Assembly (NCBI RefSeq): GCF_003236175.1
Contig: NZ_QKTW01000019.1
Span: 1 to 64,000, forward strand
Length of the DNA stretch: 64,000 nt
DNA from: Taibaiella soli
GTDB taxonomy: Bacteria > Bacteroidota > Bacteroidia > Chitinophagales > Chitinophagaceae
Direction: 5' to 3'
The notes under the pieces were generated by a model. That model ran no database searches. It worked only from the letters and a program-made list of their open reading frames with translations, and was not told where the DNA came from. The translations under genes and the position numbers were made by a program. Shown here in pieces: positions 44,247 through 52,082 of the stretch (the stretch's first letter is position 1; each line of letters starts with the position of its first letter).

Positions 44247-44828
44247 TCATCCGTTCTGAATAACCTGCTTCATAGCCGGATCAAATTCATTCCGAATTCG
44301 CTCCATCTGGCGAAGGTGGCGCTTAGCATGTTGCACCAGAAAATAGATATAGTGATACACATCAATCTTACCCAGACCATTTACGCTCATCATCATCTTG
44401 TATGCAACCCCCTCTCCGTTTTTCAATTCATCGAGATAGATCATGCATTCCTGAAGCTGTTGCCGCAGCGTAGCTTTTACCAGCGCTAGTTCTGCGGTGC
44501 CGGTTGGCTGCATATGCTCTGGTCTGTTCCAGTAAAAAGCATCAGGTTCACCAACCTGCTGCATACGATCCCATTCAAAAGAATAATCGCGCAACAACTC
44601 CTGATAGTCTTCCAAAAGCGCTTGTTGTAACGCTCTTGTCCGGCTTTTTCTGATCAATATGAGCAGGTAGAAATTCGTTAGCGATACGTGCTCTAATATC
44701 TCTGCTACATTCCAGCCGCCATCTTGGGGCGTGTATTGTTGCAATGTATTTTCTGCGTTAAACCATTTCATCATTTCATTGAAAGTGATGAGCATTTCGT
44801 TTTTAATTCTTGTAATTACTTGTTGCAT
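44247..44828 (-). CDS. DinB-family protein
   Basis: 193 residues, a four-helix-bundle DinB/DUF664-like protein: an N-terminal ITFNEMMKWFNAEN helix, the motif GGWNVAEILEHVSLTNFYLL with the first His, and a late helix VYHYIYFLVQHAKRHLRQMERI that supplies HxxxH-like metal ligands. Many family members are metal-dependent thiol-S-transferases, but activity here cannot be assigned. It stands alone, just downstream (minus strand) of the small hairpin unit. Confidence 0.8.
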   Translation of the reverse strand: MQQVITRIKNEMLITFNEMMKWFNAENTLQQYTPQDGGWNVAEILEHVSLTNFYLLILIRKSRTRALQQALLEDYQELLRDYSFEWDRMQQVGEPDAFYWNRPEHMQPTGTAELALVKATLRQQLQECMIYLDELKNGEGVAYKMMMSVNGLGKIDVYHYIYFLVQHAKRHLRQMERIRNEFDPAMKQVIQNG

Positions 44829-44888
44829 TTTCGGGTTGTATTAATGTTTCACCTGGGTTAAAAAATCTGCAACAATAACGGAATGCAA

Positions 44889-44921
44889 AAAGCCCCGCGA
44901 CCATTGCTGACCGCGGGGCTT
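44889..44921 (-). terminator. GC-rich hairpin ahead of the DinB gene
   Basis: AAGCCCCGCG (44890-44899) pairs with CGCGGGGCTT (44912-44921); T-rich sequence follows on the minus strand. It shares the AAGCCCCGC arm with the hairpin at 45169-45197, so the two are probably related duplicates. Confidence 0.75.
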
Positions 44922-44937
44922 CTTCAACTGCACAGGA

Positions 44938-45120
44938 CTATGCCTTATGCAAATGACACCACGATCGTTTATTTATTGATTTATATTCTTTGCCTGTTAC
45001 CGCTTGTATTATCATACAATTCGCTCCTACAAAAGATATCGGTTCTATTGCCGACAAACTACCCAAACTGCTGGCGGCAGGTATCGGAAGGAGATTGTTA
45101 TATTTTATCAGTTGCAGCAT
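44938..45120 (-). CDS. Doubtful 60-residue ORF between two hairpins
   Basis: A 60-codon reading frame (starting MLQLIKYNN, ending SWCHLHKA) lies between the two GC-rich hairpins. It has no recognisable domain, signal or ribosome binding site, and no promoter of its own is seen. I list it because it sits between two terminators in an otherwise empty interval; it may be fortuitous. Confidence 0.2.
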   Translation of the reverse strand: MLQLIKYNNLLPIPAASSLGSLSAIEPISFVGANCMIIQAVTGKEYKSINKRSWCHLHKA

Positions 45121-45168
45121 TGGCTGTTTTTTAGTTAAAAAATTAATTTCCGCTCACAGCGGGCATAA

Positions 45169-45197
45169 AAAAAGCCCCGCTTTGTGCGAGGCTTTTT
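45169..45197 (-). terminator. Terminator of a small minus-strand transcription unit
   Basis: AAAAAGCCCCGC (45169-45180) pairs with GCGAGGCTTTTT (45186-45197) with one mismatch; a run of T follows on the minus strand. Confidence 0.8.
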
Positions 45198-45227
45198 ATC
45201 AGTATGTTGAAAATCGTTTTATCAATT

Positions 45228-45311
45228 TCACAACAGCATAAACTGCCCCGCAAAGGATGCTTCTATCGGGAAGCTACCTTTAATTGCTATATGTACAAAT
45301 GTGCGTTGCAT
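45228..45311 (-). CDS. Mini-ORF (27 residues) behind a consensus promoter
   Basis: Reading frame MQRTFVHIAIKGSFPIEAS and on to GQFMLL, stop TGA at 45228-45230. It begins about 30 bases after a near-perfect Bacteroidota promoter and ends 31 bases before a terminator. It could be a leader peptide or a small protein, or the RNA itself may be the product. It lacks the runs of one amino acid expected of classic attenuation leaders. Confidence 0.35.
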   Translation of the reverse strand: MQRTFVHIAIKGSFPIEASFAGQFMLL

Positions 45312-45340
45312 GATTATCTGTTTCTTTTGATTTTGTAGTG

Positions 45341-45373
45341 CAAAGATATATTCTTGTTTCGCAGACGAACAAA
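45341..45373 (-). promoter_or_regulatory. Consensus Bacteroidota promoter of the small unit
   Basis: On the minus strand TTTG (45370-45373) is separated by 21 bases from TATCTTTG (45341-45348), matching the -33 TTTG and -7 TANNTTTG consensus. It is the best promoter seen in the window and drives the mini-ORF and hairpin unit. Confidence 0.65.
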
Positions 45374-45427
45374 TTTTTTTGAAAAAAAAATTAAATCACA
45401 CCTAACAAAACGTATGACGACTCAAAG

Positions 45428-45504
45428 AAAAACATCTGATGTTTAACTCAAAAAGCAATACAGCAAACAATCCTAAAAACAGAATAAGCACATCAGATGT
45501 TTCC
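45428..45504. repeat. AAACATCTGATGTTT palindromes
   Basis: Near-palindromic AAACATCTGATGTTTAAC lies at about 45429-45446 and the related CACATCAGATGTTTCC at about 45489-45504. Similar copies are at about 44226-44240 and 60323-60340. These may be regulator binding sites or another word-like repeat. Confidence 0.45.
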
Positions 45505-45622
45505 AAAAAGAATCCAAAGACGTCAAGTTACTTTTTTATTAAGCAAGCAATACATGAGCTGTTTTCTCAAAAGAAAAACTACTGACGATGCAAAAAATGA
45601 GTCGTCAGTAATTAAAAAGCTT

Positions 45623-46008
45623 TTATTGTTTTACAAACTTCCCGGCATAGCGAGCACCGTCTGTTGCTATAATTGTGGCTAGGCACATCCCCGAAGGCAA
45701 TGTGGGAACAGACGCTTCATTGCCGTTTGTGTGCTGTACCATTTCCCTGTTATATCACTGATAATAAACTCCTGCACTTTCACTTCCTTTGCAAAAACAG
45801 TCTGGCCGGCTGGGTTTGGAAAAAGAGAAATCGACTGAGCAACGGATGAAAGATTAACCACGGAAGTTAGATTCAGATCCAGTTTATAAAATTCCGTAGC
45901 AATTGTAGTTTCATAAAATTACTGAAGTACAAGCTTGACGTAAATGGGATCATCGGAGACCGCTACTGTAATCCGAAACCTGCAACCCACAACTTTTTTA
46001 ATCGTCGA
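45623..46008 (-). pseudogene. Broken C-terminal remnant of a T9SS cargo gene
   Basis: The minus strand encodes pieces of a T9SS protein C-terminus: TVAVSDDPIYVKLVLQ, then a stop (TAA at 45919-45921), then ETTIATEFYKLDLN and SISLFPNPAGQTVFAKEVKV with DITGKWYSTQT. A frameshift near 45720 moves the frame to NEASVPTLPSGMCL and ARYAGKFVKQ before the stop at 45623-45625. FPNPA and the final basic tail are type A sorting features. There is no upstream part; only about 120 residues remain. A degraded, truncated gene left by deletion or recombination. Confidence 0.75.
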
Positions 46009-46089
46009 TCATTGCGCTTTAACTTTATTTTTGGCATGAAAACCATGGGATACCGCTGAATACCATTAAATTTAGTTGGTCGTCTCCAG

Positions 46090-48198
46090 ATGAAAACTGC
46101 TATAGCTGAAATGAAGAAACCTTTTTCCATAAAAAGCCTTTGCGTATGGCTGCTCGTCTGCTTCGTCATGATGAACAATACGGACGCGTGGGCTCAAATT
46201 CCTGTAACAACACCGCAACCGGTGTCTCCACGTGCACAAAAGCGCTATGAAATTGATGCAAAACGTACCGGTACTGACCCGAATAGCGAAGATGCCCTGC
46301 CACGTTCCCGCGAATTCTTGCGGATTGACAGCACTTACTATGTTGGCTGGATGTATGAAGGCATGTACAAATTCAATCATGCCGCCGACTACCTGGGATT
46401 TAAAAACGCTTCTGTGCCACTGGCACGTTCACTGCAAACATTAGAACGGGACTACCGGAAAGAGTTGGCGACCCGCACACCAGACCTCGCAACCTTTTTC
46501 CCGGTTTTCAAATACCAGCTCGACTATACCATGGTGGCCTACTACCTGCTGCAATGTTATATGAATATGGAGGACGCAGAACAGGCAAATGCGTTGCTGC
46601 GCCGCGCTTTGAAATGGAACTTTCAGCGCGATTTCTACCTGGATGTTTATAACTACCTCGCCTGGAATGTGCACCGCAACCGTTTTTACACGAGCAAGAA
46701 ATTTTCCTTCCTGAAAAACAGCATTGACGAAAACGAAGCACTCGCTAATCGCTTTCTTGACTCTGGCTACAGAAGGATTATAAAAAACGCTGCATTCAAC
46801 GCTCATATCTTCCAACCCGGGTATGAAAAGCAAGACAAGATGAGTGTGTACCATTACAAAAGCATTTTGTGCAGCTATAATTTCAGTATTGACTCAGCAG
46901 CGTATTATTTTGATCTGATGCGTGGCAGCGGTGTTTTCCCACACAATAACTACGCCACCTTCCGGATGATATGTGGTGATTTTCGCGAAGCCGAAAAAGA
47001 ATATCAGGAAGCTGCAGCGCAAGAATCAGGTGACAAGCGGCTGAAAGAATACATTTACTACAGCTCCGTACTGGATATTTATAAAGCGCAACCAAAGCAA
47101 GGTATAGAGTTATTAAAAGCAATGATACAGGCCAATGGGTCTACGCCAGGTTTTGGATGGTATAATATTGGACTGGCAAGATCTATGTTTTATGACGGTC
47201 AAATGGAAGAAAGCCGCCGTTACATTACGAAAGCTGAACAATTTAAAGAAGTACATATCGGTACCACACTTGGCCAGAGCCATTATGATTTCAGCATTCA
47301 GCTCAATAAACTGATGAATAAAGAAACTGAGTTCGAAATGAAACGTTTCGAGAATGCCAATTGGTGGTATAATCCTTCAGTACTGGGCGACATGGCACAA
47401 TTGAAAGCAGAAAAATTTCTGCAGCAGTTTCTGATCATTAATCAGTTTGCCCAAAATCCGGAGCGCGATCGTGTGGTTTATAAATTGTTCTCCACAGAAA
47501 GTACAGTGACATGGGATGAGATCTGGTATCTGATCCGCGATTTCAGCACACACTTTTTCCTCGATAAATTTGAAAAACAATCTCAGACTGATAAGCGCAA
47601 GTATATCCGTAAATACTACGACCTTTTTGTAGCGCGCTTGTACATGAAACAAAGCAATTACAAAAAAGCCAAGGATATGCTGGATAATATTCTTCGGTCA
47701 CCAGATACGGATCTGGAATTTGAAAAACTGTTTATTGCCCGTGTATTTGAAGCCGAAGTGACCTGCAATCAGGAATTGAAAAACGAACGTGCTGCGAACG
47801 AATTCATGTACCGCATGTATCAGGAATATCCGCAACTGCTACCGTACACTGGCTTTAAACCGAATATGAATCTGCATGTCGGACCAGTGAATGATAAAGA
47901 GGATGCATTGGTATTAGACCGTCTGAAAAAATGCAATATCAACTGGGTGACTGATCGAGCAATCGCGGCGCCAGATGTTTATGTAAATTTTTATCGCAAA
48001 GGCAAAACAAAAACGATTGAATACACAGTGGTCGACGCCTCCGGGAATACGATTGTAGAAAAGCAGTCATTCAGCTGGCAAAAACCAGACGAAGCAGGCG
48101 TTGCACTCGCCTACCGGCTTTTCAATATTGGCGGAAAATCAGCCGAAGCAGAAGAGACAGAAACCAAAGACACGAAAGCTGGCAAAGAGAATAGCTAG
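46090..48198 (+). CDS. Exported TPR-type protein of unknown function
   Basis: 702 residues with a signal peptide (hydrophobic residues about 14-30, end WAQ). The mature protein is helical with tetratricopeptide-like repeats (DAEQANALLRRALKWN, YCDFREAEKEYQEAAAQ-like, GWYNIGLARSMFYDGQMEESRRYITKAEQ, NYKKAKDMLDNILRS). The C-terminus (about 600-690) is more beta-rich with APDVYVNFYRKGK and a charged tail. A second ATG at codon 8 (46111) is a possible start. It is probably a periplasmic protein scaffold; no specific family recognised. Confidence 0.75.
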   Translation: MKTAIAEMKKPFSIKSLCVWLLVCFVMMNNTDAWAQIPVTTPQPVSPRAQKRYEIDAKRTGTDPNSEDALPRSREFLRIDSTYYVGWMYEGMYKFNHAADYLGFKNASVPLARSLQTLERDYRKELATRTPDLATFFPVFKYQLDYTMVAYYLLQCYMNMEDAEQANALLRRALKWNFQRDFYLDVYNYLAWNVHRNRFYTSKKFSFLKNSIDENEALANRFLDSGYRRIIKNAAFNAHIFQPGYEKQDKMSVYHYKSILCSYNFSIDSAAYYFDLMRGSGVFPHNNYATFRMICGDFREAEKEYQEAAAQESGDKRLKEYIYYSSVLDIYKAQPKQGIELLKAMIQANGSTPGFGWYNIGLARSMFYDGQMEESRRYITKAEQFKEVHIGTTLGQSHYDFSIQLNKLMNKETEFEMKRFENANWWYNPSVLGDMAQLKAEKFLQQFLIINQFAQNPERDRVVYKLFSTESTVTWDEIWYLIRDFSTHFFLDKFEKQSQTDKRKYIRKYYDLFVARLYMKQSNYKKAKDMLDNILRSPDTDLEFEKLFIARVFEAEVTCNQELKNERAANEFMYRMYQEYPQLLPYTGFKPNMNLHVGPVNDKEDALVLDRLKKCNINWVTDRAIAAPDVYVNFYRKGKTKTIEYTVVDASGNTIVEKQSFSWQKPDEAGVALAYRLFNIGGKSAEAEETETKDTKAGKENS

Positions 48199-48278
48199 CA
48201 CAGTTTAATTTTGTTCATTCGGCACAATGTGATTATTTTTAGTAATATCATTTTCACCTTGTAAATAATCTTCTTACC

Positions 48279-49022
48279 ATGTTTGTTGCGTCATTGTACA
48301 ATCTGAAAGGCGGAGTCGGAAAAACAGCCTCTTGTGTCAACTTTGCGTACATGGCCGCAAGCGATGGTTTCAAGACATTGCTCTGGGATCTCGATCCACA
48401 AGGCGCTTCGAGTTTTTACTATAATGCGCAGCCAAAGGCGAAAAGCAGTGTGAAGAAGATTATGGAAAATGAACTGGCGCTGGGAGATGCGATCATGAGT
48501 ACCGATTATAAAAACCTGGACATTATTCCCGCTGATCTTTCCGCCCGTAAACTAGACATCGTACTGGATGAAAATCATGCTTCGAAAAAGCATTTATCGC
48601 ATTTGCTGAAAGCGGTGGATGATGATTATGATTTTGTATTTATCGATTGCCCGCCCGGATTTTCTGTCTTGGCCGACAATATATTCTTCGCTTCAGACGC
48701 TGTGCTGATGCCAGTGATTCCTACTACACTTTCCTTGCGCACTTATGATCTGGTGAAGAATTATTTCGAGGATAAAAACATCGGTCTTGATAAACTGATG
48801 TGTTTTTTCTCTATGGTGGATACCCGCAAGAAAATGCACAATGAAGTAATGCAGGATTTATACAAAGACAAGCGTTTCTTTGTATATTATGTTCCCTATC
48901 TCTCTGATGTAGAAAAAATGGGCATTCATCATGCGCCGGTAGAGGCATTTGCAAAATCTTCTTATGCAGCCGTATGCTACAGAGCATTGTGGAATGAGGT
49001 AAAAGAAGGCGTGTTGGCGTAA
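48279..49022 (+). CDS. ParA/Soj-like ATPase without a ParB
   Basis: 247 residues with deviant Walker A KGGVGKTASCVNFA (residues 9-22), a Walker A-prime DLDPQGASSFYYN, Walker B FIDCPPGFSVL and the switch region. ParA ATPases move DNA or large complexes on the nucleoid. No ParB, parS-like repeat, chemotaxis or carboxysome partner is adjacent, so it may position another cargo. It follows the TPR gene after 80 bases and may be co-transcribed. Confidence 0.88.
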   Translation: MFVASLYNLKGGVGKTASCVNFAYMAASDGFKTLLWDLDPQGASSFYYNAQPKAKSSVKKIMENELALGDAIMSTDYKNLDIIPADLSARKLDIVLDENHASKKHLSHLLKAVDDDYDFVFIDCPPGFSVLADNIFFASDAVLMPVIPTTLSLRTYDLVKNYFEDKNIGLDKLMCFFSMVDTRKKMHNEVMQDLYKDKRFFVYYVPYLSDVEKMGIHHAPVEAFAKSSYAAVCYRALWNEVKEGVLA

Positions 49023-49112
49023 TCTCCGCTCGTTAACTATTGAAATTCAACAAAGTAACCAGACAAAAATATTTTTTTCAAGTTTCGCTTGCATATCTGC
49101 GAAACTTGTGCT

Positions 49113-49120
49113 TATCTTTG
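49113..49120 (+). promoter_or_regulatory. Promoter -7 element of tRNA-Asp
   Basis: TATCTTTG matches TANNTTTG, 18 bases before the tRNA; the -33 region around 49089 is only weakly TTGC-like. Confidence 0.55.
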
Positions 49121-49138
49121 CAACCCAATCGGAACCAA

Positions 49139-49212
49139 GGATCGGTAGTTCAGTTGGTTAGAATGCCGCCCTGTCACGGCGGAGGTCGCGGGTTCGAGTC
49201 CCGTCCGGTCCG
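49139..49212 (+). tRNA. tRNA-Asp (GUC)
   Basis: Acceptor GGATCGG/CCGGTCC, D-stem GTTC/GAAT, anticodon stem GCCGC/GCGGA-type with loop CTGTCAC giving anticodon GTC, T-loop TTCGAGT and discriminator G, as required for Asp. CCA is not encoded. A normal housekeeping tRNA. Confidence 0.95.
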
Positions 49213-49213
49213 C

Positions 49214-49241
49214 AAAAGCTTCACAGAAATGTGAAGCTTTT
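49214..49241 (+). terminator. Terminator of tRNA-Asp
   Basis: AAAAGCTTCACA (49214-49225) pairs with TGTGAAGCTTTT (49230-49241) over GAAA, followed by TTGTTTTT. Confidence 0.88.
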
Positions 49242-49374
49242 TGTTTTTACACACCTTTACTTTGGTGCATTGATTTTGGATCAAGTAGAAGTTTCTCACG
49301 GCGGCAAAACCGAGCGGCTGGATTTAACCACGCTAATCTACCCAACTAAAAATAGTTCGAACTCAACTTCGCAG

Positions 49375-49767
49375 TTACTTCCAACGAAAAGTCGGGGCTG
49401 TATCATTTGCTATGCCACTGCTTATTTCTAGTCCACGAAATTTACCATCCCAGTCACGAATAGCAAATTCCCGACTATCGCCATGAGTCGTTCCATCTTC
49501 AGCTTTATGCTCTAGCCATATTTCAATACTATGTTTAACACCATCGTACTCTGCGTGAACTTTCACTTTCCAAATTCTCCCATCAGTTCCCCAATATTCT
49601 AACCACTCTAATTCTTTCGCAACCGAATTATCCTCTCGTCTTTGAAGCTCCCATTTAGGGTCTTCAGTTCCTTGAAGAATTCCGGTAGGCCAATGAGCAT
49701 TTGTTAACCATGCGGTCCTATAAATCCCAGCTCTTTCCTGATATTGAAATTCTTTAAAAAAACTCAT
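49375..49767 (-). CDS. Hypothetical protein, AT-rich
   Basis: 130 residues with no signal or membrane helix; Trp and charged residues are abundant (KWELQRREDNSVAKELEWLEYWG, IWLEHKAEDGTTHGDSREFAIRDWDGKF). It could be a small beta-rich immunity- or accessory-type protein, but no family is recognised. Codon use is more AT-rich than its neighbours and the 49768-49991 spacer is very AT-rich, consistent with a recent arrival. Confidence 0.55.
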   Translation of the reverse strand: MSFFKEFQYQERAGIYRTAWLTNAHWPTGILQGTEDPKWELQRREDNSVAKELEWLEYWGTDGRIWKVKVHAEYDGVKHSIEIWLEHKAEDGTTHGDSREFAIRDWDGKFRGLEISSGIANDTAPTFRWK

Positions 49768-49991
49768 GTGATGTGCGATTTATTAACAGTAAAATATTTA
49801 ATTGGATTCAAATATATAAAACATAAACATGTGTCCTCTCGATTTTTTTAACCTATTTACGTATGGAATTGCACGAACTCTTTCGCTAAACTGCAATTGA
49901 TTTGTCACATTATCGCTCCGAATTAATGTTATACAATTATTATATGCATCTTGCGTTAGTAAAATATCCCTAACCTTAAAATCCGAACGTC

Positions 49992-50798
49992 TTGAGAAAT
50001 ATCATTCTTACCTGCAGCCTGACACTTGCGATAGCAATCTTCTTCTCATGCAACAAAAAGGAAAGTGAAAACAAATCCACAGGCGGAAATGTTGTGACAG
50101 GCACCTGCCTGCCCTCTGGCCTTAATTCTGGGGTATTGGCATTTTACCCCTTTGGCAACGGCAGTATTTTGGATGTATCTGGCAACGGACATGATTTAAC
50201 GAACGCTACAAACGCAGTTTCAACAACAGACCGGGCGGGGAATATGAATTGTGCCTATTTATTTAACGGACAAAATTTTCTGACAAATGCGAACGCAGCG
50301 TTTCTCAATAACCTGAATCAATTCTCCATTTCCCTTTGGTATGAACCGCTGGATACCAGCAGCCACAATGTTCACGAATACCAGGTACTGATATGTAAAG
50401 ACACCGGGAATACAGGACGCATATGGGAGAGCTATTGGTCTATCGGGTTATACGATTGCAGCCGGGCAGTTTTCCTTGCTAAAAACAATGTCTGGGATAA
50501 GCTGATTATTAATATCGACCAAAACGACTGTTATAACGAAATAGCAGCGCGTACCGGATCCTGGCATCATCTTGCCGCCACCTACGACGCATCTGGCAAT
50601 AGTATGAAAATATACCGCGATGGTGTATTGCAGGCTTCAGACGTAGTAAACCCTTTAACATCGCCAATCATCAATATCGGAGATCTTACGTTGGGCAAAT
50701 ACTTTACCGGAAAAATAGACGATATAATCATCTACAACCGTGCCCTTAGCCAAACCGAAGTAACGCAACTCTCCCAATTAGCAACTTGCTGCAACTAA
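49992..50798 (+). CDS. LamG-domain lipoprotein
   Basis: 268 residues starting at TTG (MRNIILTCSL), with lipobox FFSC (Cys20). The mature part is a concanavalin A-like/LamG (laminin G_3) domain: AFYPFGNGSILDVSGNGHDLTNA, FSISLWYEP, HHLAATYDASGNSMKIYRDG and IDDIIIYNRALSQTEV. Such lipoproteins sit on the surface or in the outer membrane and may bind glycans; ligand unknown. No better ATG start gives a signal peptide. Confidence 0.82.
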   Translation: MRNIILTCSLTLAIAIFFSCNKKESENKSTGGNVVTGTCLPSGLNSGVLAFYPFGNGSILDVSGNGHDLTNATNAVSTTDRAGNMNCAYLFNGQNFLTNANAAFLNNLNQFSISLWYEPLDTSSHNVHEYQVLICKDTGNTGRIWESYWSIGLYDCSRAVFLAKNNVWDKLIINIDQNDCYNEIAARTGSWHHLAATYDASGNSMKIYRDGVLQASDVVNPLTSPIINIGDLTLGKYFTGKIDDIIIYNRALSQTEVTQLSQLATCCN

Positions 50799-50806
50799 GA
50801 CAACTT

Positions 50807-51388
50807 TTATTCAACTACATAAGTCCTTGCTGTAATCCCGCCGAGAAAAACTTTCTCGTCTTTCAGCGTCATATAAAGCGGCGTTGTGAGACCATCAAAA
50901 ATAGACAAACCAGCACCTAATGCCACCGGATGTGTAACCAGATGATATTCGTCGACCAGACCAGTTGCTATGAGACTGCGCATAAAGCCGGCGCCACCTC
51001 TTGCTACGATTGGTTTTCCTTCTTCTGCTTTTAATTTTTTGATTCCTTCCGAAAGGTCACCATCAAAAATGCGGGCCTCTGCCCAGGACACCAAAGCAGG
51101 AGTTGGATCAGGTCCCGGATCAATACCTTTAAATCCCTTTTGCGTGAAAACAGCTTTAGGAATTTCATTCATCGGCGGCGCAAAAGGATCTGTCGAGGTT
51201 GGCCAATAAGCTGCCATGGACTCAAATGATTTCCGGCCCCATATATGCAATCCAGCTTCCCAACACTGTGCTACAGCCCATGCCTTTGAAGTCGCATCAC
51301 TCGTTTTGATGATCCAGTCATTCACGCCATTGGCACTGGCCACAAATCCATCGATAGACAGAGACATCCTCATTTGTAATTTTCGCAT
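50807..51388 (-). CDS. Dihydrofolate reductase-like (RibD C-terminal domain) protein
   Basis: 193 residues: MRMSLSIDGFVASANGVNDW, HIWGRKSFESMAAYWP, GKPIVARGGAGFMRSLI and LVDEYHLVTHPVALGAG are the RibD_C/YwjB-like reductase motifs. It is an NADPH-dependent reductase-like enzyme with unassigned substrate. It is convergent with the LamG gene, whose stop codon is nine bases away. Confidence 0.88.
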   Translation of the reverse strand: MRKLQMRMSLSIDGFVASANGVNDWIIKTSDATSKAWAVAQCWEAGLHIWGRKSFESMAAYWPTSTDPFAPPMNEIPKAVFTQKGFKGIDPGPDPTPALVSWAEARIFDGDLSEGIKKLKAEEGKPIVARGGAGFMRSLIATGLVDEYHLVTHPVALGAGLSIFDGLTTPLYMTLKDEKVFLGGITARTYVVE

Positions 51389-51408
51389 GATTGAAGGTTT
51401 TATTTTCC

Positions 51409-51416
51409 AAATCTAT
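51409..51416 (-). promoter_or_regulatory. Possible -7 element of the RibD-like gene
   Basis: The minus strand reads TAGATTTG (TANNTTTG), about 20 bases before the start codon. No -33 box at the right spacing. Confidence 0.3.
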
Positions 51417-51485
51417 TCTACTTCCAACAAAATAGTGGGTGGCGATGACGACATTCTAAGGGGCATTTGCGCAAGGCATACGGCT

Positions 51486-51941
51486 TCACACTCCGAATTG
51501 TGTTAAATGATGATCCAGATGTTTGTAAAACATAGTGTCCCATTCTCTAGCGCTCAGAGGGCCGAACGAATGTGATTCCTTTCCTTCAAAATGGCCTGCA
51601 CCCAATTGCTGTGTTTTATTGATATAGCTAATCAATCTCTGCTTTTCTTTTTCAAAATCCTGACGATCGGATACAAGAAAAACGGGAGCCGTAGGACTAT
51701 TTCTTTTATATGGTTTATCACCTACGACAGCATTTTTCACAAATGCCTTCAGCAGAAATCGTTTAAAGGCGCCTGGTTTCGGATGTTTATTGTCGTATAC
51801 CAGTTCATAAGTCACATTACAATGCGCCAGCATTTGGGCAACATTCATTTTACCCCATTGCGGCTGCGTTGCAGGTGTAAGCTTATTGATTCGCTGAATT
51901 AATCCGTTTGTATCAGTTTGGTTAAATGCACTTTTAGACAT
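51486..51941 (-). CDS. DUF1569 (DinB-like) protein
   Basis: 151 residues with GKMNVAQMLAHCNVTYELVYDNKHP and a late SAREWDTMFYKHLDHHLTQFGV, features of DUF1569, a DinB-superfamily helical bundle with conserved His that may bind metal. Function unknown. It is on the same strand as the RibD-like gene, 97 bases upstream of it. Confidence 0.78.
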   Translation of the reverse strand: MSKSAFNQTDTNGLIQRINKLTPATQPQWGKMNVAQMLAHCNVTYELVYDNKHPKPGAFKRFLLKAFVKNAVVGDKPYKRNSPTAPVFLVSDRQDFEKEKQRLISYINKTQQLGAGHFEGKESHSFGPLSAREWDTMFYKHLDHHLTQFGV

Positions 51942-52020
51942 GGGAGCTTCTTTGCCTCTAAATTACATTTAATGATTGATAGCCAATTTGCGGACTTCAC
52001 GGGACTGGATGTAAAACAAG

Positions 52021-52046
52021 AAGGGTTGCTCATTCGAGCAACCCTT
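52021..52046 (-). terminator. Terminator of the giant T9SS gene
   Basis: AAGGGTTGCTC (52021-52031) pairs with GAGCAACCCTT (52036-52046) over a four-base loop; the minus-strand 3' side is CTTGTTTTAC. Confidence 0.82.
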
Positions 52047-52082
52047 TTATCTGATGTGTGTTCATCAATTAAAGCAAACTTA

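Noticed and set aside
44938-45120. 60-residue ORF as a confident gene
   Set aside because: No promoter, ribosome binding site or family; listed only at low confidence.
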